Shown here: one piece after another, positions 18,968 to 30,440 of the stretch
How positions within the stretch are numbered: position 1 is the stretch's first letter
Layout of the letters: the number at the start of each line of letters is the position of its first letter
Source: Actinomycetota bacterium
GTDB taxonomy: Bacteria; Actinomycetota; Actinomycetes; Mycobacteriales; Mycobacteriaceae
NCBI GenBank assembly: GCA_018268465.1
Contig: JAFDWN010000028.1
Location: forward strand, 1 to 64,000
Direction of reading: 5' to 3'
Length of the DNA: 64,000 nt
Translations under genes and position numbers: made by a program
The notes under the pieces: generated by a model
The model's input: the letters and a program-made list of their open reading frames with translations, nothing else
What the model was told of the DNA's origin: nothing
Databases searched by the model: none

Positions 18968-21453
18968 TCAGCGTCGCTGCTCGGCGCCCACCGATTCCCC
19001 CGCGTGCCGCACCGCCGCGTCACGCGCCGCGCTGGCCTCATCCTCGGTCAACGTGCGGTCGGCGGCGCGGAACCGCAGCGCCAGCGCCAGCGATTTGCGT
19101 CCCGCCCCGATCTGCGGGCCGGTGTACACGTCGAACAGTCGCACGTCCTCGAGCAGTTCCCCGGCACCGGCGCGCACCGCCTCCACGACGCTCTGCGCCG
19201 CGATCGCCTCGTCGACCACCAGGGCGACGTCCTGGAAGACGGCGGGGAACGGCGACACCGACGGCGCGGGCAGGGTTTCGACGACCGGTATGGCGTCGAG
19301 ATTCAGTTCCACCGCGCAGGTGCCCTTCGGCAGCCCCGACCGCTCGATCGCCGCGGGGTGCAGCTGTCCGGCGTGCCCGACGACCACGTCCCCGACGAGG
19401 ATCTCGGCGCAGCGGCCGGGATGCCACGGCAGATACTGCGCCGGCCGGAATCCGAACTCCACACCGGCGGACCTGCCGATCACCCGCACCGCCTCGAACG
19501 CATCGGCGGCCTCGACCGACCGTCCCGCACCCCAGGGTCCGGCGGGTTCCCGCAATCCGGCCAGCACCGCGGCGACATGTCGCGGCTGCCGGGGCAGCGA
19601 GGCGTCCAGCGCGGCGATCTCCGCGTCGGTGGGACGGCGGCTGTTGGGGATACGTTCGACGGCGCGGGTCTCGTCGGTCGGCTCGACGACCTGGGCTATG
19701 GCGTACAGCGCCACGTCCACCGCGCCGCGGGACACGTTGCGTGTCAACGCCTCCAGCAGACCCGGAAGGAGCGTGGTGGCCAGGTGCGGCCGGTCGGCCT
19801 CCAGCGGGTTGAGCACCTGGGTGGTGGCCCGGCGGGAATCATCGGCGGGCAACGCCCACCGGTCGAACACCCCGGCGGGCAGGAACGGCGTCGGCAGGAT
19901 CTCCACGAAACCGGCCAGCGCCAAGGATTTTCCGATCGCGCGGCGGCGCTTCTGATCGGCGGTGAGACCGCGCCCGGGCGGAGCGGCCGGCAGCACCGAC
20001 GGGATGAGCTCGAGACCCTCCAGCCGCAGCACCTCCTCCACCAGATCGGCGGGCTCGCGCAGATCCGGCCGCCAGCTCGGCGGTGTGGCGGTCAGCCGCC
20101 CGTCCGCGGTGGTCACCGACGCGCCGATCTGGGTCAGTCGGCGTTGCGTGACGCCGTCCGCGTAGTCCACGCCCGCGATGCGGCCGGGCAGGTCGGCGGC
20201 CATGCTCACCGACGGCGGTGACCAGTTGGCGCGCGGTGGGTCGCCGCGCCAGTCGGTCAGTGTCGGCTGCGCGGCGCCGCCTGCGATGCCGGCGAGCAGC
20301 GCGGCGCAGCGGTCCAGTGCCGCAACGGATATGGCGGGATCGACGAACCGCTCATAGCGGCGCCCCGCTTCACTGGCCAGATGCAGCCGGCGCTGGGTCC
20401 GCGACACCGCCGCGGGATCCCACACGGCTGCTTCCAGCAGTACGTCGGTGGTGGTGTCACGCACCTCGGTGGTGCCCGCACCCATCACGCCGCCGATCGC
20501 GGCGGTGGCGACGTCGTCGACGATCAGCACGTCACCCGGCGTGAGCCGGCGGTTGACGTCGTCGAGGGTGACCACCGTCTCGCCCTCCCGGGCGAACCGC
20601 ACGTCGAAGCCGCCCGAGATGAGACTTCGGTCATGCGCGTGCATCGGGTGACCCAGTTCGAGCATGACGTAGTTGGTCACGTCGACCGCCGGTGAGATGG
20701 CGCGGATACCGCTGAGCAGCAGCCGTCGCTGCATCCACCACGGCGACACCGCCGCCGGGTCGATCCCGGTGACCGGCCGCAGGGTGAACCGCAGGACGCC
20801 CGTTCCGGGCTGCACGGTCAGCGGCCAGGCCTCGCCGTCGGCGGGCAGCGGCGCCAGGTCGGCGGGGTCGACGAAGGCCAGGTCGTAGGCGCAGGCGATC
20901 TCGCGGGCCATACCGCGCACCGACAGGCAGTAGCCGCGGTCGGGGGTGATCGCCAGGTGGAACACCACGTCGTCCAGTCCGAGCACGCCGGCCGCGGCGT
21001 CGCCGGGTTCGGCGGTGCCGGGCGGCAGCACGAGGATGCCCGACTGGTCGGCACCCAACCGCAGTTCTGCTGTCGAGCAGATCATGCCGTCGGAGGTGCG
21101 GCCGTAGGTCTTGCGGGTGGCGATGTGGAAATCACCGGGCAGCACGGTACCGGGCAGCGCGACGACCACCAGGTCGCCCACAACGAAGTTCGTTGCGCCG
21201 CAAACGATGTCGCGCAGCTCAGGCTCACCGACGTCGACCTTGACCGCCCGGATCGGCTTCTTGAACTCGGCGAGTTCCTCGATCTCGGCGACACGGCCGA
21301 TGGTCAGCGGTCCGCTCACGGGGCCGACCGGGATGATCTCCTCGACCTCGTGGCCGATCCGGATCAGTGTCTGTTCGAGCTCGTCGGCCGAGACGTCCCA
21401 GCCGGGAGCACCGGCCTGGACCGCCTCGCGCAGCCAGCTGTAGGGAAGACGCA

Positions 21454-21454
<1 letters not shown>
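18968..21454 (-). CDS. pheT: phenylalanyl-tRNA synthetase beta subunit
   Basis: Beta chain of the alpha2-beta2 PheRS. 828 residues: N-terminal tRNA-binding EMAP-like domain (about 42-153, [18 protein letters not shown]), B3/B4 editing domain, B5 domain, a catalytic-like core and the C-terminal FDX-ACB anticodon-binding domain ([16 protein letters not shown] to [14 protein letters not shown]). The ATG at 21454 shares one base with the pheS stop (TGATG), so translation is coupled. The stop is followed by 122 bp to the divergent-facing arg operon promoter. Confidence 0.97.
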
Positions 21455-24161
<2,707 letters not shown>

Positions 24162-24192
24162 GCCGCCGGCCCCGGTGATGATGCGATGGTAG

Positions 24193-24423
24193 CGTCGCGC
24201 CCGAACGCGAACGGAGAAGCCGAACGAAATCCAGTTCTACACCACACCCGGATACGGCGAAACATTCTTGGCGCGAGCGCATTACAACCAACCGGTACAG
24301 ATCGGTGACAGGGCCCCGATCTGGGCCCAGACCGGCGTAGCGCCATTGGGCGCGCCCGGCATGCGCATCGAAATCCGTGTGTTCGCAATCGTCGGCGCCG
24401 CCGAGAACCGGCCGGACGCATGA
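24193..24423 (+). pseudogene. RidA-family remnant with lost start and internal deletion
   Basis: The reading frame from 24229 encodes IQFYTTPGYGETFLARAHYN, then QPVQIGDR, which matches the N-terminus of a RidA (YjgF/UK114) subfamily, and runs directly into APIWAQTGVAPLGAPGMRIE, which matches its C-terminus. The roughly 70 central residues are missing and no ATG, GTG or TTG lies between the in-frame TAG at 24190 and the conserved start. GGAG at 24213 may be the former ribosome site. Its TGA overlaps the next gene as ATGA, so the two were once coupled. Seen directly: short frame and the two blocks; the family assignment is from memory of the family. Confidence 0.65.
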
Positions 24424-25268
24424 CGGCCGACACAGCCGTCACGGGTGCAACAGGCGCGTTGGGCGGTCTCGTCGCAGAACTGCTCGCCGCCGACGCACAC
24501 CCGCAACGCCTCCTGGTGCGCGACGCCGCGCGCGCTCCGAAACTGGCGGGGGCGACGGTGGCAACAATGGACTACTCAGACCGGGCATCCTGCACTCGTG
24601 CGCTGAGTGGAGTCTCGGTGGTTTTCCTGGTCTCCGCGCCGGAGGGTCCGAATCGACTCCAGCAGCACCGCACCGTTGTCGACGCCGCGGTGACGTCTGG
24701 TGTCGCCCACGTGGTGTACACGTCGTTTCTTGCTGCAGCACCTGATTCGACCTTCACACTCGCCCGCGACCATGCCGCGACCGAGCGGTACATCGTGGAG
24801 AGCGGCCTCGACTTCACCTTCCTGCGGGACAACTTCTACATCGACTTCATGGAGACGCTCATCGACAGCACCGGCGTGATCAGGGGTCCCGCCGGGAATG
24901 GCCGAGTGTCGATCGTCGCGCGCGCCGACATCGCGTCCGCGGCGTCAGCGGTGCTGCGAGCACCGGAAAACCACCGGAGCAGGACCTATGAGCTGACCGG
25001 GCGGGAAGCCTTGACCATGGCCGACATAGCGGCAACGATCTCCGAAGTCCGAAACAGGCCCGTCTCATTCGTCGACGAAACCACCGATGACGCCTACCGG
25101 TCACGTCGGCACCTGCAGCCACCGCCTTGGCAGCTCGATGCCTGGGTCTCGACGTATTCGGCCATCGCTTCCGGCGAGCTGTCACCCGTTCGTCCCGACC
25201 TGGAGCGACTCACGGGGCGTCCACCGATGACGTTGCGCGAGTTCTTGAATCAAACCAGGAGTCGCTAG
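24420..25268 (+). CDS. NmrA-like NAD(P)-binding reductase
   Basis: 282 residues. The dinucleotide loop TGATGALGG at the N-terminus and VFLVSAPEGPNRLQQH, VVYTSFLAAAPDS, LDFTFLRDNFY mark an atypical short-chain dehydrogenase of the NmrA/quinone-oxidoreductase-2 (QOR2) group, which usually sense or reduce NAD(P)H-linked quinones. No catalytic YxxxK is seen, as is usual in NmrA-like proteins. It overlaps the RidA remnant by 4 nt. Confidence 0.85.
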   Translation: MTADTAVTGATGALGGLVAELLAADAHPQRLLVRDAARAPKLAGATVATMDYSDRASCTRALSGVSVVFLVSAPEGPNRLQQHRTVVDAAVTSGVAHVVYTSFLAAAPDSTFTLARDHAATERYIVESGLDFTFLRDNFYIDFMETLIDSTGVIRGPAGNGRVSIVARADIASAASAVLRAPENHRSRTYELTGREALTMADIAATISEVRNRPVSFVDETTDDAYRSRRHLQPPPWQLDAWVSTYSAIASGELSPVRPDLERLTGRPPMTLREFLNQTRSR

Positions 25269-25349
25269 TCCGAACGAGATCGCTGCCCGGCCCACCCGCA
25301 CCCACCCCGCAACCGCATCCGGCGCCCGCTCCGCAACATCTGTCTTGAG

Positions 25350-25424
25350 TCAAGAAGTTGGCAGGTTCTGGCCGGTTTTGTCGGCGAGGTAGGCGGCTTT
25401 GGGGGTGCGGTCGTTGAGGGCTTG
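25350..25424 (-). mobile_element. 3' remnant of an insertion-sequence transposase
   Basis: On the minus strand the frame ending at the TGA at 25350 reads QALNDRTPKAAYLADKTGQ and then NLPTS, resembling the C-terminus of an IS3/IS481-type integrase (the ...ALxxRTPxxAY tail). Upstream similarity stops at about 25430, and the GNAT gene begins at 25485, so only the tail remains. The flanking 25269-25349 and 25430-25484 sequence holds nothing else I can support. Confidence 0.45.
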
Positions 25425-25484
25425 GCGAATTCCGACAGCCGGTATCGGTGCATCCGGCACGCCGGTCGAGGCATCATTCGCAGA

Positions 25485-26009
25485 ATGGATCAACCGGTCA
25501 CCCTTCGTGTCATGTCCGCCGCCAATCGCGACGACGTGCTCGCACTGCGCCTTGCGCCCGGTCAGGATCGCTACGTGAGCTCGGTGTCCGAGTCGCTCCA
25601 GGAGGCCAAGGAGTATCCGCAGGCGAACCCGTGGTGCCGGGCGGTTTACGCCGGCGACGAGCCGGTGGGTTTCGTCATGGTGAGCTGGAACTGCGCGCCG
25701 AAGCCACCGGACATCATCGGCCCGTGGTTCCTGTGGAAGCTGCTCATCGACGAACGCCGCCAACGCCGCGGGTACGGGCGTGAGGCGGTTCGGCTGGTTG
25801 TGGATCTGGTGCGAGCGGAGGGTGCAGATGACCTGCTCACCAGCTACGTCCCGGAGGGCGAGGATGGCCCTGGGCCGTTCTACGAGCGTCTGGGCTTCAC
25901 GCCCACCGGCGAGGTCGACCCCGGCGGTGAGATCATCATGCGCCTCAACCTGCGAACAGGCACACCGCCGCGTCGACGAGCGCTCAGAGGCTCGGATCGA
26001 GCTGAATGA
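25485..26009 (+). CDS. GNAT-family N-acetyltransferase
   Basis: 174 residues. The acetyl-CoA-binding motif A, RRQRRGYGREAVRLVVD, and the terminal GPFYERLGFTPTGE block are typical GNAT; the acceptor cannot be predicted, though spermidine/spermine- or drug-type acetyltransferases look similar. ATG at 25485 is chosen because upstream codons have no family similarity. Its 3' end overlaps the convergent rhomboid-like gene by 26 bp. Confidence 0.88.
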   Translation: MDQPVTLRVMSAANRDDVLALRLAPGQDRYVSSVSESLQEAKEYPQANPWCRAVYAGDEPVGFVMVSWNCAPKPPDIIGPWFLWKLLIDERRQRRGYGREAVRLVVDLVRAEGADDLLTSYVPEGEDGPGPFYERLGFTPTGEVDPGGEIIMRLNLRTGTPPRRRALRGSDRAE

Positions 26010-26769
26010 CCGCCCTCCGCGTCAGCGCCCCCCGGCGCGCCACCGCCCAACCCCCTGCGGCGCCGACGAGCCCTGCGCCCACCGACGCGACCATCGCCGG
26101 CACGGTGTTGGCCAGCAGCATCAAACCGAACATCGCGGCGGCACCGAGCAGCAGATACCGCACCGGAGTCCAGCGGTCGGGAACCCCGAAACGGGTGGAC
26201 ACCACCATCCCCAGCACCAGCGCCACCCCGTGGCCGACGTCGGTGAAGTCATGGCTCAACGCGGCGACGGACACGGCGACCGCAACCCACCAGCCGATCC
26301 ATATCGGACGCCACCGCACCGGGAGTGCCGAGGTGAGCGCGCCCAACACGGCCGCGGCACCGTAGCTCATCCCCACGTCGGTCGCCCGGCTCACCGACAC
26401 GGGCAGCCAGCCCAGTTTCACCGCGGTCACCAACCCCGCCGCGACCACCAGCGTGGCTCCGACATGCCCGACAGTGAACGCGATCACCAACCGGCCGCTG
26501 CGCCAGACCAACTCGGCAACGGCGAGCAGGCACACCAGCCCCGGCAACCACAGATAGATCGGGCCCGCCTCCATGACGAACGCACTGCCGACGAGTGTTC
26601 CGATACGACCGTGTGCGAGGTTGTGCAGGTTGGTGCTGGCATGGTCGATCACCCGTTCCTGCATGCGCGGTCCGAGTTCCACAAGCACCGTCGCGACCGC
26701 GACCAGAATCGCCGCGTACACCACGGTGACGCGGATCCGCTGGAGCGTGGACAGGACACCGGAGACCAC
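25984..26769 (-). CDS. rhomboid-like multi-pass membrane protein
   Basis: About 261 residues with six or more hydrophobic segments. The pattern LVIAFTVGHVGATLVVA, GMSYGAAAVLGAL and DVGHGVALVLGM resembles the rhomboid fold (HxxG, a serine loop, then a conserved histidine), although the canonical GxSG becomes GMSY. Catalytic activity is uncertain. It corresponds to Rv1648 and follows the adenylate cyclase in the same direction. I prefer GTG 26769, just after the cyclase stop; GTG 26814, overlapping the cyclase, is an alternative. Confidence 0.72.
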   Translation of the reverse strand: MVSGVLSTLQRIRVTVVYAAILVAVATVLVELGPRMQERVIDHASTNLHNLAHGRIGTLVGSAFVMEAGPIYLWLPGLVCLLAVAELVWRSGRLVIAFTVGHVGATLVVAAGLVTAVKLGWLPVSVSRATDVGMSYGAAAVLGALTSALPVRWRPIWIGWWVAVAVSVAALSHDFTDVGHGVALVLGMVVSTRFGVPDRWTPVRYLLLGAAAMFGLMLLANTVPAMVASVGAGLVGAAGGWAVARRGALTRRAVIQLDPSL

Positions 26770-26776
26770 TGCTCCA

Positions 26777-27649
26777 CTATCCCTGCGGGTCCCCCACACC
26801 CTGGGAATCGTCACCTGGCAAATCCCTGCGAGTTTTCAACAGGTACATATCGAGGCCGGCGGGGACGCCGTCGGACTTCCCGGCGAACATCTGTCGGCGC
26901 TGACGTTTCGCCGACAGGCCCATCGCCTCGAAGTCCTCATCGGAGATCTGCTCGAGCGCGGTCTGCGAAACCACGAGACCTCCCCTGGCCGCGCGCTCCA
27001 TGACCCTGGCGGCGACGTTGACGTCGACGCCGAGCCAATCCGAACCGATACGTTGCGGACGGCCGGTGTGCACACCCGCCCGCATGCGCGGCGTATAGCT
27101 TTGCACCTCAACGGTTTTCAGCGCCTCCATGGAGAGGATCACCGCCCGCAGCGCGGTGGTCGGATCGGCGAACACGGCCATGATCCCGTCGCCCATCCGT
27201 TTGACGATCTGGCCGCCGGCCTCCAGCAACGGAGGTTCAACCACCTGCGAAACCCTGCGCAGCAGGGTCAGGGTGGCGTCGTCGCCGGCCTTGAGCGACC
27301 ACGACGAGAATCCGACCAGGTCGGTGAAGACGATCGTCACCTCGCGGTTGGCCGGCCGCCCCGACACCCGCTCGGTCAGCGCCTGCCACAGCTGGAGCGC
27401 CCCCAGGCTGACCTCCCGCGATGCGGCGTCACGGTCGAGCAGCCGATCGGCCACCCGCGCGGCCGCCCGAGGTCCGCCGACACCGGCCGCGGAGAGCGGA
27501 TCGCCGAACTCGGGATCGCCGGGCAGCACCCGGCGCGCACGCTTCACCAACGCGATCAACGCGGGATTTCGGTTGGTCCGCGTCAGCCAGGCCAGCGGCC
27601 CGCCGGTGGCGTCGTCCCCGGATCGTTGCTCGGACGATTCGGCATCCAC
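26777..27649 (-). CDS. class III adenylate cyclase
   Basis: 290 residues, orthologue of Rv1647, a characterised mycobacterial adenylyl cyclase. The cyclase homology domain holds both metal aspartates (D110 in FTDLVGF, D154 in KRMGDG), the adenine-selecting pair K150 and D209, and transition-state N211 and R215 (VDVNVAARV), so it should be active. The N-terminal 100 residues form a soluble regulatory segment with no membrane span. GTG at 27649 follows TAGGCT by 6 nt. It makes cAMP, for which the universal stress protein at 53618-54064 is a known binder in mycobacteria. Confidence 0.93.
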   Translation of the reverse strand: MDAESSEQRSGDDATGGPLAWLTRTNRNPALIALVKRARRVLPGDPEFGDPLSAAGVGGPRAAARVADRLLDRDAASREVSLGALQLWQALTERVSGRPANREVTIVFTDLVGFSSWSLKAGDDATLTLLRRVSQVVEPPLLEAGGQIVKRMGDGIMAVFADPTTALRAVILSMEALKTVEVQSYTPRMRAGVHTGRPQRIGSDWLGVDVNVAARVMERAARGGLVVSQTALEQISDEDFEAMGLSAKRQRRQMFAGKSDGVPAGLDMYLLKTRRDLPGDDSQGVGDPQG

Positions 27650-27655
27650 GGCGTC

Positions 27656-27661
27656 AGCCTA
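27656..27661 (-). promoter_or_regulatory. -10 element of leaderless adenylate cyclase transcript
   Basis: TAGGCT ends 6 nt before the GTG start; the cyclase and the rhomboid-like gene are probably transcribed from here. Confidence 0.5.
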
Positions 27662-27712
27662 GGTCCGCGTTCTTCGGCCCGGCAAATCTCCAGCTACCCG
27701 GGCGCGCGCCGG

Positions 27713-28459
27713 TCAGCGTGCCGCCCTTGCACTCTGGTAGAGGCAGATCGCCGCCGCCGAGGCGACGTTGAGGCTTTCGGCGTGGCCGGGCATCACGATG
27801 CGCACCCGGTGCGCGGCGCGCCGCGCCAGCTCCACGGGCAAACCCTGCGATTCGGGACCGAACAGCCAGGCGGTGGGCGATCCGAGGAGGGATTCGGCGT
27901 CGTCGAGTGTGAGCTCACCGTCGACGGTGGTGGCGAGCACCTGCAGCCCCGCCGCCGACAGCACATCCACGGCGCGGTCCGCGTCGGGTTCGGACACCAC
28001 AGGCACCGAGAAGATGCTGCCCGCCGACGCCCGCAGACACTTCGCGTTGTAGGGGTCGACACTGTGCCCGGCCAGCACCACACCGCCGGCACCCATGGCG
28101 TCGGCGATGCGGATCAGGGTGCCCGCGTTCCCCGGTTCGGAGATCTGCGCGGCCACCGCGACCAACCGCGGCGAATCCGCCAGCATGTCGTCGAGCGACC
28201 CGACGGGAACCTCGCACACAGCGACGAGGCCAACCGGAGTCACGGTGTCCGACAACGCTTTTGCCGCCCGCTCGGTGACCAGGTGGACCGGTGCACCCGC
28301 CAACAGGGCGCCGAACCGCTCTGCGGCGGACTCCGTCGCGAACACCTCGGAAACGACACCGCGCCGCAACGCCGCCTCGACCAGGTTGGGACCTTCGGCG
28401 AGGAAGCGTGCGGCGCGGCGCCGACCGACGTTGCGGTGAAGTTTGACCGCTGCCGCCAC
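27713..28459 (-). CDS. tsnR: 23S rRNA methyltransferase (SpoU/TrmH family, TsnR-like)
   Basis: SPOUT-fold RNA 2'-O-methyltransferase. Family motifs 1-3 are NAGTLIRIADAMGAGGV, WLFGPESQGLP and IVMPGHAESLNVASAAAICLY, which build the S-adenosylmethionine knot. Orthologue of Rv1644. GTG at 28459 gives 248 residues; the codons just upstream encode [10 protein letters not shown], which resembles the conserved N-terminus, but the only in-frame initiator-like codon there is CTG overlapping the rplT stop. The annotated start is therefore provisional. Confidence 0.9.
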   Translation of the reverse strand: MAAAVKLHRNVGRRRAARFLAEGPNLVEAALRRGVVSEVFATESAAERFGALLAGAPVHLVTERAAKALSDTVTPVGLVAVCEVPVGSLDDMLADSPRLVAVAAQISEPGNAGTLIRIADAMGAGGVVLAGHSVDPYNAKCLRASAGSIFSVPVVSEPDADRAVDVLSAAGLQVLATTVDGELTLDDAESLLGSPTAWLFGPESQGLPVELARRAAHRVRIVMPGHAESLNVASAAAICLYQSARAAR

Positions 28460-28482
28460 CCGGGCGGAGCGTTCGGTGAGGG

Positions 28483-28872
28483 TCAGGCGGCCTCACCGGA
28501 CGGCGCGTTGACGTCCTCAGGCAGGGCGGCCTTGGCCACCGCGACCAGCGCGGTGAAGGCGGCAGGGTCGCTGACCGCGATCTCGGCGAGGTTCTTACGG
28601 TCGACCTCGACACCGGCGGCCTTCAGGCCCTGGATCAGGCGGTTGTAGGTGATGTCGTTGGCGCGTGCCGCGGCGTTGATACGCGAGATCCACAGCTTGC
28701 GGAACTCGCCCTTGCGGGCGCGACGGTCGCGGTAGGCGTAGGTGAGCGAATGCAGCTGCTGCTCTTTGGCTTTGCGGTACAGACGCGACCGCTGGCCGCG
28801 ATAGCCCTTGGAAGCCTTCAGGACTGTGCGCCGCTTCTTCTGGGCGTTGACTGCGCGCTTGACGCGTGCCAT
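28483..28872 (-). CDS. rplT: 50S ribosomal protein L20
   Basis: 129-residue basic large-subunit protein that binds 23S rRNA early in assembly; the conserved start [20 protein letters not shown] and [15 protein letters not shown] are complete. It is 77 bp after rpmI, a gap with a GC hairpin and a CTTTTTG stretch that could partly attenuate. tsnR follows 23 nt downstream. L20 is the autoregulator of this operon in several bacteria. Confidence 0.98.
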   Translation of the reverse strand: MARVKRAVNAQKKRRTVLKASKGYRGQRSRLYRKAKEQQLHSLTYAYRDRRARKGEFRKLWISRINAAARANDITYNRLIQGLKAAGVEVDRKNLAEIAVSDPAAFTALVAVAKAALPEDVNAPSGEAA

Positions 28873-28949
28873 GGGGGTGTTCCTATTCTCGTACGGGCAA
28901 AAAGGTCATGGGGCGGCCCCCGGTACGGGGTCCGCCGCGGAGGGCTCGA

Positions 28950-29144
28950 CTAGCCGTTCAGCATCTTGTTGACGCGACGGGTGTCGTTCGCCGACACCTC
29001 GGTGCGGCCGTCGAGGCGGCGGGTGCGGCTGGAGGGCTTGTGCTCCAGCAGGTGTCGGCGGTTGGCCTTCTGGCGCACGATTTTCCCGGTGCCGGTGCGC
29101 CGGAACCGCTTGGCGGCGCCGCTGTGGGTTTTGGCCTTGGGCAT
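28950..29144 (-). CDS. rpmI: 50S ribosomal protein L35
   Basis: 64-residue basic protein with the family signature [20 protein letters not shown] and the [13 protein letters not shown] block. It lies 15 nt after infC and is part of the infC-rpmI-rplT operon. Confidence 0.98.
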   Translation of the reverse strand: MPKAKTHSGAAKRFRRTGTGKIVRQKANRRHLLEHKPSSRTRRLDGRTEVSANDTRRVNKMLNG

Positions 29145-29159
29145 GTGTCCTCAGTTCTG

Positions 29160-29756
<597 letters not shown>

Positions 29757-29820
29757 GGGGCCTCCTCGTAGTCGTTCTCCGGAGGCCACATCATCAGCGC
29801 TCTGCTCACCAGAACAGAGA

Positions 29821-29841
29821 GGCCCTGTCCGTGACAGGGCC
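29821..29841 (-). terminator. attenuator hairpin in the infC leader
   Basis: GGCCCTGTC and GACAGGGCC form a 9-bp perfect stem with a 3-nt loop, followed on the minus strand by TCTCTGTTCT. It lies about 65 nt before infC and inside the roughly 250-nt leader, so it can end transcription prematurely. Confidence 0.55.
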
Positions 29842-29844
29842 CAA

Positions 29845-29912
29845 TGCCGACCGATCACGGCTGTCGCCGCCCCGCGCGCAGGCGCGGGAACCGGCATTGC
29901 GAAAATGCCGGT
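29845..29912 (-). promoter_or_regulatory. possible antiterminator/anti-antiterminator region of the infC leader
   Basis: On the minus strand ACCGGCATT and AATGCCGGT pair as a 9-bp stem with a 5-nt loop (29890-29912). Another CGGCATT stands at about 29846-29852, directly before the terminator hairpin, and can pair instead with AATGCCG of the first stem. That gives two mutually exclusive structures, the hallmark of an attenuation switch. Confidence 0.45.
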
Positions 29913-30010
29913 GACCGGACCGCTGAGCCTTCGGAACCTTCCGTGGCCAAGCGGTGGGAGTGGACTCCACTTGCTGTCCCCGGCGTTCACCCGGGACGGT
30001 CGCGCGTGCA

Positions 30011-30016
30011 AGTCTA
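30011..30016 (-). promoter_or_regulatory. -10 element of the infC operon
   Basis: TAGACT on the minus strand predicts initiation near 30003 and a leader of about 247 nt. No good -35 is visible; it lies in the divergent region just left of the DUF1844 gene. Confidence 0.4.
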
Positions 30017-30022
30017 GCAGGC

Positions 30023-30385
30023 ATGACCGATATCCCCGCACCGTCCTCGTCGTCGGCCCCGCCGCCCGTGCGCGAACTCGCCGACGTCCCCGCCGTGGAG
30101 GTGATCAGCCGGGCGGCCGTGATGCTCATGAGTGCCGCGGCGGAGAAGCTCGGCCTGTCGGCCGACGACCCCGACGAGAGCCCGCACCGCGACCTCGACG
30201 AGGCGCGACGGCTGATCACCGCCCTGGCCGGCCTCGTCACGGCATCGGCGGAGTATCTCGGGCCGCACGCCGGGCCCGTGCGGGACGGCCTGAAGTCGCT
30301 GCAGCTCGCGTTCCGCGAATCCAGCGCGGCTCCGGAAGAACCGGGCCACGGACCGGGCGAGAAATACACCGGGCCGGTCTGGTAA
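30023..30385 (+). CDS. DUF1844 domain protein
   Basis: 120 residues. The core [25 protein letters not shown] and the helix with [19 protein letters not shown] match the DUF1844 family of small helical proteins of unknown function. The ATG at 30023 lies 7-12 nt from the oppositely directed infC promoter. It is followed 55 bp later by lysX in the same direction. Confidence 0.82.
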   Translation: MTDIPAPSSSSAPPPVRELADVPAVEVISRAAVMLMSAAAEKLGLSADDPDESPHRDLDEARRLITALAGLVTASAEYLGPHAGPVRDGLKSLQLAFRESSAAPEEPGHGPGEKYTGPVW

Positions 30386-30440
30386 ACCCGCGTCGCGTGG
30401 TCGGCACATTTTCGAGGTTGAGCGAATATCCTCGCGGCCT

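Noticed and set aside
28873-28949. intrinsic terminator between rpmI and rplT
   Set aside because: A GC-rich hairpin and CTTTTTG exist, but the T-run is separated from the stem by about 12 nt and the genes form a conserved operon.
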